A stretch of 64,000 nucleotides of DNA from JAEUIE01 sp046350055 (GTDB lineage: Bacteria; Planctomycetota; Planctomycetia; Gemmatales; HRBIN36): the NCBI GenBank assembly GCA_046350055.1, contig JAXMBC010000001.1:4092001-4156000 (forward strand), in the 5' to 3' direction. Under the pieces are notes generated by a model. The model ran no database searches. It was not told the DNA's origin and worked only from the letters and a program-made list of their open reading frames with translations. Position 1 is the stretch's first letter, and each line of letters begins with the position of its first letter. A program made the position numbers and the translations under genes. This document shows positions 36,014 to 45,886 of the stretch, piece after piece.

Positions 36014-36682
36014 ATGAGTGTTGTTCAGTCCTTCATCGAACGGTTTCTTGACCCATCAGAATGGCTGGGAGAGATTCTGTTCGGTTTGATCATGGTGCTG
36101 ACAATCACTCTTGGTGCCAATCTCCTGGTTGCCGAGGGACCTCGGGCAACCAGGGAGATCATCCAGAGCGTACTGGGCTGCATTTTTGCATGGAGCCTGA
36201 TTGATGCCATCATCTACATCATGCACCAGATGTTCGAACGCAGCAGAACAGCCTCGCTGATTGAGGCTATCAAGAAGTCTGCTACGGAAGAGCAGGGACT
36301 CAGGTTTATCCAGAAAGAATTGAATCCTCATCTGGATCACATCAGCACGGAAGAAGAGCGAGAGCATTTTTATCGCTGCATCCTGCGCAATGTCCAGGAA
36401 GCGACTGTACCAAAGACAACCATACGGGCGGAAGATGTTGGCGGGGCACTACTGACATTCTTCCTGGTCATGATTACCGCCGTGCCGACGATTGTGTCGT
36501 TCCTGTTCATCGGTGACAGGCAGCTGGCCATTAATGTCTCGAACGGACTCTTGCTGGGAATGCTCTTTCTGGTCGGTTGGCGATGGGCTCGTATTGCCAA
36601 CACATCACCACTCCTAACCGGGCTCATCGTCCTCCTGCTCGGCATGATGATGGTTGGCATAGCCAAGCTTTTTGGAGGGTGA
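36014..36682 (+). CDS. VIT/CCC1-like small membrane protein
   Basis: 222 residues with five likely membrane segments (about 17-40, 50-75, 140-165, 170-190 and 198-218). The charged middle (about 80-130, RTASLIEAIKKSATEEQGLR) is cytoplasmic. FGLIMVLTITLGANLLVAEG suggests relation to VIT/CCC1-type transporters, weakly. It is six bases from the Cys-less YHS-like gene and 18 bases from the SulP gene, so the three are probably co-transcribed. Confidence 0.55.
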   Translation: MSVVQSFIERFLDPSEWLGEILFGLIMVLTITLGANLLVAEGPRATREIIQSVLGCIFAWSLIDAIIYIMHQMFERSRTASLIEAIKKSATEEQGLRFIQKELNPHLDHISTEEEREHFYRCILRNVQEATVPKTTIRAEDVGGALLTFFLVMITAVPTIVSFLFIGDRQLAINVSNGLLLGMLFLVGWRWARIANTSPLLTGLIVLLLGMMMVGIAKLFGG

Positions 36683-36700
36683 GCCATCCCCTGGTGAATC

Positions 36701-38413
36701 ATGAACACCTCAGCAACATCTGGCAGGCGAACGATGTCGACGCTGTTCAAGCTGCTGCCGGCGTATCGCTGGATCAGCAGATATGACAGGTCCTGGCTGC
36801 GAGGCGACTTGATTGCCGGAGTTACCCTGGCCGCTTATGTACTGCCTTCCGCGATCGGTGATGCATCGCTGGCCGGCTTACCCCCTGAAGCAGGCTTGTA
36901 CGCCTGCCTGTTTTCGGGACTGATCTTCTGGCTGTTCTGCAACTCACGACACACTGCCATTGCAGTTACCTCTGCAATTTCATTGCTGCTGGGCTCCACG
37001 CTTGGTGCCATGTCAGGTGGCGATCTCTCGAGACATGTCATGCTCGCTGCAGCGACTGCGATCCTGGTCGCCATCATCGCCATCCTGGCGTGGGCGGTCC
37101 GTGCAGGAGCCATTGTCAACTTCATCTCTGAAAGTGTCATAGTGGGCTTCAAGTGTGGGGTTGCCCTGTTTCTGGCCAGCAGCCAGCTGCCCAAGCTCTT
37201 TGGCTTTCACGGCGCTCATGGTGACTTCTGGGAAAACTCCGCATACTTTCTCGGTCACCTGCATGAGACGAATACTATCTCGCTCCTGATAGGCGGCATC
37301 TCCCTGATCATATTGGTGCTGGGGAAGATCTATTGGAAACAGAAACCCGTGGCGTTGCTGGTGGTGGTGGGGAGCATTGTTCTTTCGTCGCTACTCAGCC
37401 TGGATCGCTACGGTGTCAAATTGCTTGGCGAAGTGCCTCAAGGCCTGCCTGCCTTGGGCGTGCCAGCAGTGCATTGGGCAGACCTGAACGAACTGCTGCC
37501 ACTGGGCATAGCCTGCTTCCTGCTGTGTGCAGTAGAGTCGGCTGCCATCGGTCGCATGTTCACTGCTAAGCATGGAGGCCGCTTCGATGCCAACCAGGAG
37601 TTGCTGGCACTCGGGCTCGCGAACCTGGCAGCCGGGCTGGGACGGGGATTTCCGGTCAGTGGTGGAATGTCACAATCGATGGTAAACGAGAGCGGTGGAG
37701 CACACACACCTTTGTCTGGGGCAATCGCTGCTTTCCTCATTCTGCTGGTCGTATTGTTTCTGTCGCACCTGCTGAAGAGTCTTCCGCAACCTGTGCTGGC
37801 TGCTGTCGTGCTGGTGGCTGTGGCAGGCCTGTTCAAGCTGTCGGTTCTGAAGGAACTGTGGCGCACTGATCGACCTGAGTTCTTCATCGCAATCGCTTCG
37901 TTGCTGGGGGTGCTGGGCTCAGGTTTGCTGCGCGGCGTGATGATCGGGGCCATTATTTCGCTGGTGCATCTGATCCGTCGTGTCTCCCGTCCTCATGTCG
38001 CTCTTCTGGGGCGTATCCCCGGCACACCACAATTCTCTGATCGCGATCGACACCCGGAAAACGAACTGATTCCCGGGGTGATGATCTTCCGTCCCGAAGC
38101 GAGCTTGTTCTATTTTAATGTTGATTACGTGTGTGATCATATACTCGAACGAGTGCGTTCCAAGGCTGACGGAGCACAACTGGTTGTACTCGACTTATCC
38201 GCCACGCCGTCAGTCGACCTGCAAAGCAGCCAGACGCTGGCCATGATGATCGATGAACTGATCAAGACTGGTGTGCGAGTTCTTGCAGTCGAAGTTCGAT
38301 CCTCTGTCCGCGATCGCCTGCGCAGCGAAGGACTTGATGAGAAATTGGGTGGAATCAGCCGGGGAATGTCAGTGGCCCAGGCAGTTGCTGAGTTTCAGAA
38401 GCAGCATGTTTGA
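36701..38413 (+). CDS. SulP family anion transporter with STAS domain
   Basis: 570 residues. Ten to twelve membrane segments. SulP hallmark near residues 40-75: LIAGVTLAAYVLPSAIGDAS, LAGLPPEAGLYACLFSG. Then ELLALGLANLAAGLGRGFPV with SGGMSQSMVNESGGAHTPLS, the conserved central signature. C-terminal STAS domain (about 450-565) with VVLDLSATPSVDLQSSQTLA. Moves bicarbonate, sulfate or similar anions; substrate unknown. The usual PQ(A/G) in the first helix is PSAIG here. Confidence 0.92.
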   Translation: MNTSATSGRRTMSTLFKLLPAYRWISRYDRSWLRGDLIAGVTLAAYVLPSAIGDASLAGLPPEAGLYACLFSGLIFWLFCNSRHTAIAVTSAISLLLGSTLGAMSGGDLSRHVMLAAATAILVAIIAILAWAVRAGAIVNFISESVIVGFKCGVALFLASSQLPKLFGFHGAHGDFWENSAYFLGHLHETNTISLLIGGISLIILVLGKIYWKQKPVALLVVVGSIVLSSLLSLDRYGVKLLGEVPQGLPALGVPAVHWADLNELLPLGIACFLLCAVESAAIGRMFTAKHGGRFDANQELLALGLANLAAGLGRGFPVSGGMSQSMVNESGGAHTPLSGAIAAFLILLVVLFLSHLLKSLPQPVLAAVVLVAVAGLFKLSVLKELWRTDRPEFFIAIASLLGVLGSGLLRGVMIGAIISLVHLIRRVSRPHVALLGRIPGTPQFSDRDRHPENELIPGVMIFRPEASLFYFNVDYVCDHILERVRSKADGAQLVVLDLSATPSVDLQSSQTLAMMIDELIKTGVRVLAVEVRSSVRDRLRSEGLDEKLGGISRGMSVAQAVAEFQKQHV

Positions 38414-38603
38414 TTCGGAGGGTGTGCTTCTTGAAAGGGATATGAAGGTAGTTGCAGCCTGGAAAAGATAGTTTGCTACTGACAGCATCGTGACGGCTGT
38501 AATCTACTTGGCTATCGGGAATGCCTGTGATACGCTCAGGCGGTTGTTTTTTTACTCGGTCATTGTGGTCTTGGCTGTCATCGAATTCATACCAGGAAAC
38601 TCC

Positions 38604-39047
38604 ATGCAACGCATCATTTGTGTCCTGATCGTGTTAGCCAGCCCGCTGTTACTGGCTGCTGACGATGCTGTTCAGAAGGAACTGCAGGCCTTGCAGGGCA
38701 CATGGAAGGCAGTGTCGCTGGAGGCAGAAGGGAAACCTGTGCCCAAGGAAGCGATCCCTCAGTTTATCTACATCATTGGTGCTGACGGTAAAGCGACGGG
38801 CAAGATGGCCCAGGGCGGGTATAGTGCCAAGGTCACTATCGATCCCACGAAAAACCCCAAGACCATGGACAATCTGCACGAAAGCGGAACGCACAAGGGG
38901 AAGAAGCAGCACGCGGTCTACAAGCTGGAAGGCGACAAGCTTACGGTGTGCATCACTGCGCCAGGGAGCTCGGAAGTACACCGCCCGAAGGACTTCAGTA
39001 CCAGGGACAGCGCGAATGTGCTGTTTGTGTTCAAGCGGGTCAAATAG
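38604..39047 (+). CDS. TIGR03067 domain exported protein
   Basis: 147 residues. Signal peptide MQRIICVLIVLASPLLLAAD, then the planctomycete TIGR03067 pattern: LQALQGTWKAVSLEAEGKPV; VTIDPTKNPKTMDNL; YKLEGDKLTVCIT; RPKDFSTRDSANVLFVFKRV. CAGGAAAC lies before the ATG; the frame is open further upstream without similarity. These beta-rich domains are lineage-specific and functionally unassigned. Confidence 0.85.
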   Translation: MQRIICVLIVLASPLLLAADDAVQKELQALQGTWKAVSLEAEGKPVPKEAIPQFIYIIGADGKATGKMAQGGYSAKVTIDPTKNPKTMDNLHESGTHKGKKQHAVYKLEGDKLTVCITAPGSSEVHRPKDFSTRDSANVLFVFKRVK

Positions 39048-39143
39048 GGCACGATGTCGTGATGAATATGACTTGTAATATGTTTTGTCAGGTAGGCATG
39101 TCACACTATGCGTACGACTGCCGACTCAGTAGTGGATAAGCTG

Positions 39144-40043
39144 ATGCAGCGAGTTATTCTGATTTTCCTTGTGGTCCTTTCCTGCAACGCGATGCTCCTT
39201 GGAATACAGGACAAAGTGACTGCCCATGCTGAGGCAGTCGTCTTGCCGTTTACGCTCACCGAACACAACAACATCGTCGTGCATGTCGTGATCAATGAGA
39301 CCGACACGCTCCAACTGATGTTGCACACGGCGTCACGGGGAGTGACCATTACCGAAGAGGCCGCACAGAAAGCCAGGAGCATTCAGTTCTCGGATGCCAG
39401 CAAGGTGCAGTCCTGGGGTGGAGAGGCGGTATCGCGGATCAGCAAAGGCAATCAAGTGCACCTGGGACCAATCAAGGCAAAGAACATCACCATCTGGGAG
39501 AACAAGCATTCCGGCAAAGGCACCGATGGCAAAATTGGGCTCGATCTGCTTGCCCGGAATATCGTGGAAATCGATTTTGACCGCAGTCAGATTGTGCTTC
39601 ACGAGAAACTACCCAGGAAGGCGGAGAAGTACGAGAGGTTGAAAATCGACAACCAGGACGGGCAGTTGCTGATTGAGGGCAAGTGTGAGCTCGAGGGGAA
39701 ATCCTATACCAACCCGTTTCTCCTGCATACCGGGTATAGTGGGGGTATTCTGCTGGACGATGCCTTTGCGGCCCGCACGGGCGTGGAAGCCAGGATCAGG
39801 ATCACGGAACATTCCAGTCTGAAGGACTCCTTTGGCAACACGATACAGGTGAAGAAGGGCATACTGCCGGTCTTTACCCTGGGCCGAAATCAGTTGAACG
39901 AAGTGCCTGTGGGTTTCTTCACAGGCGTCGTTGGCAAGCAGAAACTGAGTGTTCTGGGTGCTGAAGTTATCAAGCGGTTGAATCTCATCTTCGATCTGGC
40001 GAAGAATGAACTGTACATTGATCGACGACCTTCTTCACCGTAA
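39144..40043 (+). CDS. retropepsin-like exported protein lacking both catalytic Asp
   Basis: 299 residues. Signal peptide (LIFLVVLSCNAMLLG) and two homologous halves, as in aspartic-protease-like proteins. In each half the place of the DTG/DTA active motif is taken by HTA (LQLMLHTASRGVTIT, about residue 60) and HTG (NPFLLHTGYSGGILL, about residue 195). The surrounding hydrophobic-hydrophobic-x-T-(G/A) pattern and the flap-like GPIKAKNITIW and second-half L-F-L-G-N segments (FTLGRNQLNEVPVGFFTGVV) remain. It is probably not a protease; a binding role is more likely. Start 39144 or 39108. Confidence 0.65.
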   Translation: MQRVILIFLVVLSCNAMLLGIQDKVTAHAEAVVLPFTLTEHNNIVVHVVINETDTLQLMLHTASRGVTITEEAAQKARSIQFSDASKVQSWGGEAVSRISKGNQVHLGPIKAKNITIWENKHSGKGTDGKIGLDLLARNIVEIDFDRSQIVLHEKLPRKAEKYERLKIDNQDGQLLIEGKCELEGKSYTNPFLLHTGYSGGILLDDAFAARTGVEARIRITEHSSLKDSFGNTIQVKKGILPVFTLGRNQLNEVPVGFFTGVVGKQKLSVLGAEVIKRLNLIFDLAKNELYIDRRPSSP

Positions 40044-40054
40044 GCGATCTGAAA

Positions 40055-40252
40055 ATGGCCTTTGATGACAGTCACACAGGATTCCTGGTAGCCATTGCAA
40101 TCAGTTCCATCGGAGCAGCATTGGGATTGCCGCTTTTGGAATTGTTTCGTGCTAATGGCTATATCTCAACCTGGGTCAGTGTTGCACTGTCGATTTTGCC
40201 ACTTGTTGCGATGGTTGTCATCTGCATTGCCAAGTGGCGGGAGGCACGCTAG
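40055..40252 (+). CDS. small two-span membrane protein
   Basis: 65 residues. Two likely membrane helices (GFLVAIAISSIGAALGLPLL and VSVALSILPLVAMVVICIA), ending in a basic tail. It begins 11 bases after the preceding stop. No recognised family; ribosome site weak. Could be translated by coupling. Confidence 0.4.
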   Translation: MAFDDSHTGFLVAIAISSIGAALGLPLLELFRANGYISTWVSVALSILPLVAMVVICIAKWREAR

Positions 40253-40396
40253 TAGCAACCAATCTTCACGGATAGGTTTGCCATTGACTGTCTGATGGTC
40301 TGAAATGCAAGCACACCTCCCGATTGATTTGTTCAATACTGAAAGGGGAAAGCAACAAGGCAGCGGAGAATTGCACGTTTGCATAGAATAACCAGT

Positions 40397-42388
40397 ATGC
40401 ATACTCCGCTTTCCCCAAAGTCGTTGCTCATCACTTCCATCGTTTTCGTACTGGGAAGCCTGGGGCATTCGTGGGCGGAAGATCCTATCCCCTTCATGCA
40501 GGATGTGGCGGGGAAGTACACCATTGAAGTGAAGCTGCTCAACTTCGGTCCACCCGAGGCCTACACCAATACCAATGATCCCTACGTCGCGCTCTTTCAC
40601 AACTGGAAAGGGAAGACGATGAACGGCATCCTGGTCATCGACGAGGTCAGCCCGACTCAGGGCAAGGTGCGGCTTACCAGCACCGATAGCAAGACCACGG
40701 TGAACCTCCCATTTCGTTACGATTCCAAAACAGGACTGATCACTCTGGATCAAAAGGTAGCAGAACTGGGTGGCAACCGGATCAAGATTGATGCCACCGC
40801 CCGGCTCATTCCCCGTGGTGATCGCTATGCCGGCCAGGTGGAAGGCACCCTGATGGCCATCGATCCCCAGGGAGAACAGAAAGGCTGGCTGAAGTTTGGC
40901 TTCAAAGGAAAAGCGACCAGTGTCCTGGAAAAGATGGTGACCAAGGTCACCAAGCCCATGCCTCCTGTTCCACCGAAAGACACACGACGGCGAGACAGTG
41001 GGGCTCGTTTTTCTGACCTCTCGGGCCAAGTGGAAATCTGCCGGTATGACTATGATCGCCAGGAGTACGATGAATCTACGAAAGATGTTGCCAAGATGGG
41101 CATGATCATTTATGCCGACGACCTCATCATTACCGATGAGGATAGCGGGGCCATCGTTTCATTTTCGGACATGACCACTTTCCAGATGGGCTCGAACTCC
41201 AGGATCGTCATTGACTCACCACCCGAACGAGACAGCAAACTCAAACTGCTGATGGGCAACATCTGGGTCAACATCAAGAAAATGATCAAAGACGGCACGA
41301 TGGAAACGCATATGAGCCAAGCCGTCACGGGAACCAAGGGTACCATTTATACTTGTCGGGAAACCGGCAAAACTTCTGAGCTGAAGGTCCTCGAAGGTGC
41401 TGTGGTGATGAAACACAAGAAGACCGGCAAGGAACAACTGGTTTCCGCCGGCCAGACGCTGGTTGCTACCACAGAAGGATTCAGTGAACTGACCACATTC
41501 GATGTGCCCAGCGAGAAGGCCAAGTGGACCAAGCCCTCAGTCAATAAGACGACAACCCGGCCTGCACCGACTGCCCTCACCGGCCCGTGGATTCATCCCT
41601 CGAAGACCTTTAAATTGAAAGCTACCGAAGGCTGGGGTATCGTGCCGAACTATCGCAATCAGGTGGCTGACCGCGATGCCGATACCCTGATTGATTCCAC
41701 TCAGCAGATCGCCCTTTCCGTGATGAAGCACCCGAATCACATCCATGATGCTCGCACCGCGTTTGGCCGCTGGCTGGCTGGCGTCTCCCGCTCGCTCACT
41801 CAGCCCGGGATGCGTGACCTGCGTGTGGAGAGAATCACCATCGGCACTATGCAGGGTTGGCGTGCCTGCTATCGGCTCGAGTCGCCCCTCGTCATCTCCA
41901 GGCTATTCCTGGTTCATCAGGGGCAGGGGTTTATCCTGAATGCCATCTATCCCAGCGACTTTGGCCAGGCTGAGCTCCCCCGTGCGGTGGCCACACTGCT
42001 TAATTCGCTGGAAGTGATGCCTGCTACTGTCACCACGTCGGATGCTCCCCTGGGGGCGGAGCGGTTTCGTTCATCGGAACTGGAACAGCTCTCGCGAGAC
42101 TTCAGCATCGTGGCGTATGAAAACGGCGTGGTGCTGACCGATGCTGTGTCTAAGGTGAAACAGGTAGTGCGAGTGGATCGACCACACTTTAACATGCACG
42201 ACAACGTTGCCAGTCTGCTTAAAGATGATCCCGTCCTGCGTCATCAACTCGGCAAACCAACTTCACCAGTCGTTGGCATCTTCGATTATCGTTTTAACAT
42301 CCAACTCTATGAAAATGGCGTCGCCCTCCATGACCCCGTTTCCTCAGTAGTGTGGGTGAAAGCCTACCTAACTGGCAGCAGAAAATAG
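40397..42388 (+). CDS. exported FecR-domain protein
   Basis: About 663 residues. Signal peptide LLITSIVFVLGSLGHSWAED. A beta-rich N-terminal domain (about 20-185). FecR-type segment (about 245-370): GAIVSFSDMTTFQMGSNSRI, LKLLMGNIWVNIKKMIKDGT, TGTKGTIYTCRETGKTSELK, VLEGAVVMKHKKTGKEQLVS. After a Thr/Pro-rich linker comes an about 270-residue C-terminal domain of unknown type. FecR here would be a periplasmic or cell-surface beta domain and not the ECF sigma regulator, as no anti-sigma or membrane part is visible. No partner sigma gene is nearby. Confidence 0.8.
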   Translation: MHTPLSPKSLLITSIVFVLGSLGHSWAEDPIPFMQDVAGKYTIEVKLLNFGPPEAYTNTNDPYVALFHNWKGKTMNGILVIDEVSPTQGKVRLTSTDSKTTVNLPFRYDSKTGLITLDQKVAELGGNRIKIDATARLIPRGDRYAGQVEGTLMAIDPQGEQKGWLKFGFKGKATSVLEKMVTKVTKPMPPVPPKDTRRRDSGARFSDLSGQVEICRYDYDRQEYDESTKDVAKMGMIIYADDLIITDEDSGAIVSFSDMTTFQMGSNSRIVIDSPPERDSKLKLLMGNIWVNIKKMIKDGTMETHMSQAVTGTKGTIYTCRETGKTSELKVLEGAVVMKHKKTGKEQLVSAGQTLVATTEGFSELTTFDVPSEKAKWTKPSVNKTTTRPAPTALTGPWIHPSKTFKLKATEGWGIVPNYRNQVADRDADTLIDSTQQIALSVMKHPNHIHDARTAFGRWLAGVSRSLTQPGMRDLRVERITIGTMQGWRACYRLESPLVISRLFLVHQGQGFILNAIYPSDFGQAELPRAVATLLNSLEVMPATVTTSDAPLGAERFRSSELEQLSRDFSIVAYENGVVLTDAVSKVKQVVRVDRPHFNMHDNVASLLKDDPVLRHQLGKPTSPVVGIFDYRFNIQLYENGVALHDPVSSVVWVKAYLTGSRK

Positions 42389-42606
42389 ATTTCCAAGCCC
42401 AGTATAGTTTGCACCCTGTCGCCGGGGTCTGGTTCAGCGGGTTGTGCCGCCGTTTACCAACTATAGCCCTTACCGAGGGTACAGTTCCATCTGTACCGCC
42501 ACGAAGACACTCACAACTGCATCGTTAGCCACTAGCCTCTTGACTGGGGTTTTCGGCAAGGCGAAGATGAAACTACTTCATCCTCTGCTATGTCCAGGCG
42601 ACTCCC

Positions 42607-44358
42607 ATGCTCACTCCATACCTCGCATTGATTGCCACCTCACTGCTTAGCGCTGCAGGGATGTACCAGCCGCCACAACAGTCTGCAGAAAAGTCTCAGC
42701 AGAAGACTTCGGAAGCAAAGCCAATTCAGAAAGATGACAAGGCTGCTCCCAGGAAGGACGAGAAGCCAGCAGTTAAAGAGGAGCCTGCGAAGAAGGAAGA
42801 CAAGGCACCGAAACTGCCTGCTACTGTCGTGACCGATGGTTCGCTCATCATCGCCGGGCAGAAAGTGGAATATAAGGCAACCGCAGGAACACTCCCGGTT
42901 ACAGACAAGACCGGCAAGGCCAAGGCCAACATTTTCTATGTGGCTTACACAAGGAAAACTGGAGAAAGCCCGGCGACCCGGCGTCTCACCTTCTGCTTCA
43001 ATGGTGGGCCGGGCTCCGCTTCTGCTTATGTGCATCTGGGTTTCTTCGGTCCACGCCGGGTTCTGATGGGGGATGACGGCCTGAGTGCCCCGACACCAGC
43101 TCAGCTGGTGGAGAATGATTGTTCGATTCTCGATGTGACGGACCTGGTGTTCATCGATCCGGTCAGCACAGGATACAGCCGCGCAGAGAATTCCAGCGAA
43201 GCGAACCTGTTCCACGGTCTGGAAGAAGATACCCAGTCCGTCGGCGACTTTATTCGAGACTATGTCGCAAAACATGATCGCAAGGAATCGCCGGTCTACG
43301 TGGCTGGTGAAAGCTATGGTACTACCCGGGCTGCATCCCTTTCGACTTACCTGCAGAACAAGAAAGATGTCAAGTTGGCTGGAATAGTGTTGATTTCCGT
43401 TGTACTCGATTTTCAGACCATCCGTTTTGGCCCTGGCAACGAGCTGCCATATGCCCTGCATCTACCGACCTATACCGCGACAGCCTTCCATCATGGCAAG
43501 CTCGATAAGAAATGGGCGACCGATCTGCAGACAGCACTGCGGGAATCACAAAAGTACGCAGATGGTCCCTACCTGGAAGTCTTGCACAAGGGCAACCTGC
43601 TGACCGACTACGAACGCCAGGCAGCTGCCAAGCAGCTAGCGATGCTGACCGGGTTGTCGGAAGAGTTCGTGCTGAAGAACGACTTGCGGATTGAAGCGAC
43701 ACGCTTCCGCATGGAACTCCTTCGCGACAAGGAAGTAGTTGTTGGCCGGCTGGATTCCCGCGTTGTTTCGAAGCCCCCTGCAAACAGGACTACAACCACA
43801 ACCAGCAATACTACAAGCACCACGACAAGTACCAATGTGACCGGAACGGGAGCCAGCACGGGCACTACGGCGAGTGGCGGCGGAAACAACAGTGGTCGTA
43901 GTGAAGGCCGGCCAAACCGTGGCGGTGGTGGTGGCGACCCGAGCCAGACTTTACTATCGAACACGTTTACTGAGGGAATGAAGAGTTATCTGATCGAGGG
44001 GTTGGGTTACAAGACGGAAGCACGCTACACGCTTACCGCCCAGGTACAGCCGTGGAATTATGGGCAGGCAGGGACAAACCGGTATGCCAATGTTGCCCCT
44101 CGACTGCGGGCTGCGCTGGAGAAGGACAAGTCGCTGCGAGTATTGGTCTGCAATGGCTACTGTGACCTGGCAACGCCTCACGCAGCTACCGTATACACCT
44201 TCGCCCACATGGGCCCTCGGGAGCTGATGAACCAGATCACCATGGCTTATTACGATGCTGGTCACATGATGTACACGCATGAACCTTCACGGCGGAAGTT
44301 GCGGGACGACATCGTGAAGTTCATGACCACAACGGCAACGACGGTGGAAAAGAAGTGA
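42607..44358 (+). CDS. S10 family serine carboxypeptidase-like exported peptidase
   Basis: 583 residues. Signal peptide, then a Lys/Glu/Pro-rich linker (about 20-75). FCFNGGPGSASAYVHLGFFG (oxyanion region) and VAGESYGTTRAA (nucleophile Ser, about 230) are typical; the Asp is in VCNGYCDLATPHAA and the His in YYDAGHMMYTHEPS. A Thr/Ser/Gly-rich low-complexity insertion (about residues 395-450) separates the nucleophile half from the Asp-His half. This is an unusual loop. Peptidase of the S10 family, probably periplasmic or outer-surface. Stands alone between a FecR gene and a convergent membrane protein. Confidence 0.87.
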   Translation: MLTPYLALIATSLLSAAGMYQPPQQSAEKSQQKTSEAKPIQKDDKAAPRKDEKPAVKEEPAKKEDKAPKLPATVVTDGSLIIAGQKVEYKATAGTLPVTDKTGKAKANIFYVAYTRKTGESPATRRLTFCFNGGPGSASAYVHLGFFGPRRVLMGDDGLSAPTPAQLVENDCSILDVTDLVFIDPVSTGYSRAENSSEANLFHGLEEDTQSVGDFIRDYVAKHDRKESPVYVAGESYGTTRAASLSTYLQNKKDVKLAGIVLISVVLDFQTIRFGPGNELPYALHLPTYTATAFHHGKLDKKWATDLQTALRESQKYADGPYLEVLHKGNLLTDYERQAAAKQLAMLTGLSEEFVLKNDLRIEATRFRMELLRDKEVVVGRLDSRVVSKPPANRTTTTTSNTTSTTTSTNVTGTGASTGTTASGGGNNSGRSEGRPNRGGGGGDPSQTLLSNTFTEGMKSYLIEGLGYKTEARYTLTAQVQPWNYGQAGTNRYANVAPRLRAALEKDKSLRVLVCNGYCDLATPHAATVYTFAHMGPRELMNQITMAYYDAGHMMYTHEPSRRKLRDDIVKFMTTTATTVEKK

Positions 44359-44430
44359 GCAGAGGCAGCATACAACATGTCGGAATTGGCACCAAGAGTT
44401 TGATGCCGTGTGTCAACGTCCTGCTGGTGT

Positions 44431-44865
44431 TCACACAGGAATAATGCCCAAGGCCATCAGGCAGCCTGCGATGTAAGTAGGTATACCGATGAGCAGCCAG
44501 AGAACTGATGCACCGCGTTCGCCGATGTTCTCGGAGAGCGTACCGAGTTGGCTGGTCCAAAACCACCCCGAAATGCCACTGATGATGCCATCAGCGAATC
44601 CAATGACCCATTCGAGCCAGGCAAAATCAGCGGCGATTCCAATGGCGACAAAGCCGATTCCAGAAAGCATGCAGGCGACGATAGTCAAGAACGACCACCC
44701 TGGAAACCCATTCCGCATCAAGCCTGTGACGATGCACAGCAAGGCAACCAGGCTAATGATCAGGACAAACCATTGACCGAACGACCACGCTCCGGAGGAC
44801 TCGCTGTCTTCGTCTTTGACCCTGCGTTTCAGAGGTTTGTCTTGTTTGTTCCCCTGTTTAGACAT
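44431..44865 (-). CDS. small polytopic membrane protein
   Basis: 144 residues, basic N-terminus (MSKQGNKQDKPLKRRVKDED) and four likely membrane segments (about 33-50, 57-75, 80-100 and 118-140). Family not recognised. Convergent with the S10 peptidase gene. Confidence 0.55.
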   Translation of the reverse strand: MSKQGNKQDKPLKRRVKDEDSESSGAWSFGQWFVLIISLVALLCIVTGLMRNGFPGWSFLTIVACMLSGIGFVAIGIAADFAWLEWVIGFADGIISGISGWFWTSQLGTLSENIGERGASVLWLLIGIPTYIAGCLMALGIIPV

Positions 44866-44944
44866 GGCAGCCTTTCACAGTAATGTGGTGCTAGGGGCGT
44901 CCAGTCGGCCAAGTCAGAAGCCAAGTGCTCACGTGGACATTCTG

Positions 44945-45715
44945 CTACTTTTTGGTTTGTTCCTTAAAGAACTTCACGATGAGCCTGGGTGTTGGTTCGG
45001 GATACTTGTGTCCTTCATCGTGCAGATAGATTACGACAGGGTTGCCGTTCTTCGAGGGGTACTGCAAGCACCCCTTGGCCCACGGTTCTCCCTGTTCTTT
45101 GCAGCCGTTCAGCTTTTTGACACGGTCCAGCGTACGCGTTTGCATGGCAAAAGTGACGAGCGGGTCTTTCTCGCTGGCAGCATGGAACACTGGCTTGGGC
45201 TTGGCATCGGTAAAATAGATACCCGCTGAGGCGGCCACCGGGGCGAACGCTGCAAATATATCGCCTCGCCTGGCCCACAAGAGATAGGTGAATGCGCCAC
45301 CATTCGAGTGGCCGGTCGCATAGATGCGATTCTCGTCGACCGGGTATTCCTTCTTCATTGAAGCCAGCACCGCATCGAAGAAGTGGAGGTCGCGATCTTT
45401 CTGATCGCCCGGTCCTGCCTGCCAGCCCGTTTTCTTGCCTTCGGGATCAGTGAGCCTGCCGGGCGTCTTCAGCCCCTGCATGTAGACGACGATGGCTTCA
45501 GGCCAGGCTTCGTGCAGGTGATGCGCCCGGGCGGCATTCCTGGCACTCCCGCCATGCCCGTGGAAGTCGAAGATGACTGGGACCTTGCCTTCGCTCTTTT
45601 TCGCTGGAGTGAAGATGAGTGCTTCACGTTTGACACCATCCACATCCCACGTGCGTGTTTGCGATTCCTGTGCCGGGGTGCTCAATAGCAAGAGTGAAAT
45701 GAAATAGGGATACAT
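44945..45715 (-). CDS. alpha/beta-hydrolase, PHB depolymerase/feruloyl esterase-like (LpqC family)
   Basis: 256 residues, with an N-terminal signal-like stretch (MYPYFISLLLLSTPAQES). FDFHGHGGSARNAARAHHL (oxyanion), YATGHSNGGAFTYLLW (nucleophile Ser in GHSNGG, about residue 145), AASEKDPLVTF (Asp region) and LHDEGHKYPEP (catalytic His) form a complete triad. Exported esterase of polyester or feruloyl-ester type; substrate unknown. Confidence 0.85.
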   Translation of the reverse strand: MYPYFISLLLLSTPAQESQTRTWDVDGVKREALIFTPAKKSEGKVPVIFDFHGHGGSARNAARAHHLHEAWPEAIVVYMQGLKTPGRLTDPEGKKTGWQAGPGDQKDRDLHFFDAVLASMKKEYPVDENRIYATGHSNGGAFTYLLWARRGDIFAAFAPVAASAGIYFTDAKPKPVFHAASEKDPLVTFAMQTRTLDRVKKLNGCKEQGEPWAKGCLQYPSKNGNPVVIYLHDEGHKYPEPTPRLIVKFFKEQTKK

Positions 45716-45886
45716 GGTTAACGCCTGAAAGGGGAATAGGACTTCAACCCCGGCGATGCAAGAACGTTGCGTATTTTAGATCATTCTTGAGCCTGCTTTC
45801 ACTTAGGCGGAATTGACTTCGTGTGAGTGCCATTACCGGTTCGCATCATGGAAGGTAGTGTATCACTATGGATTCAGGAGATCGCT

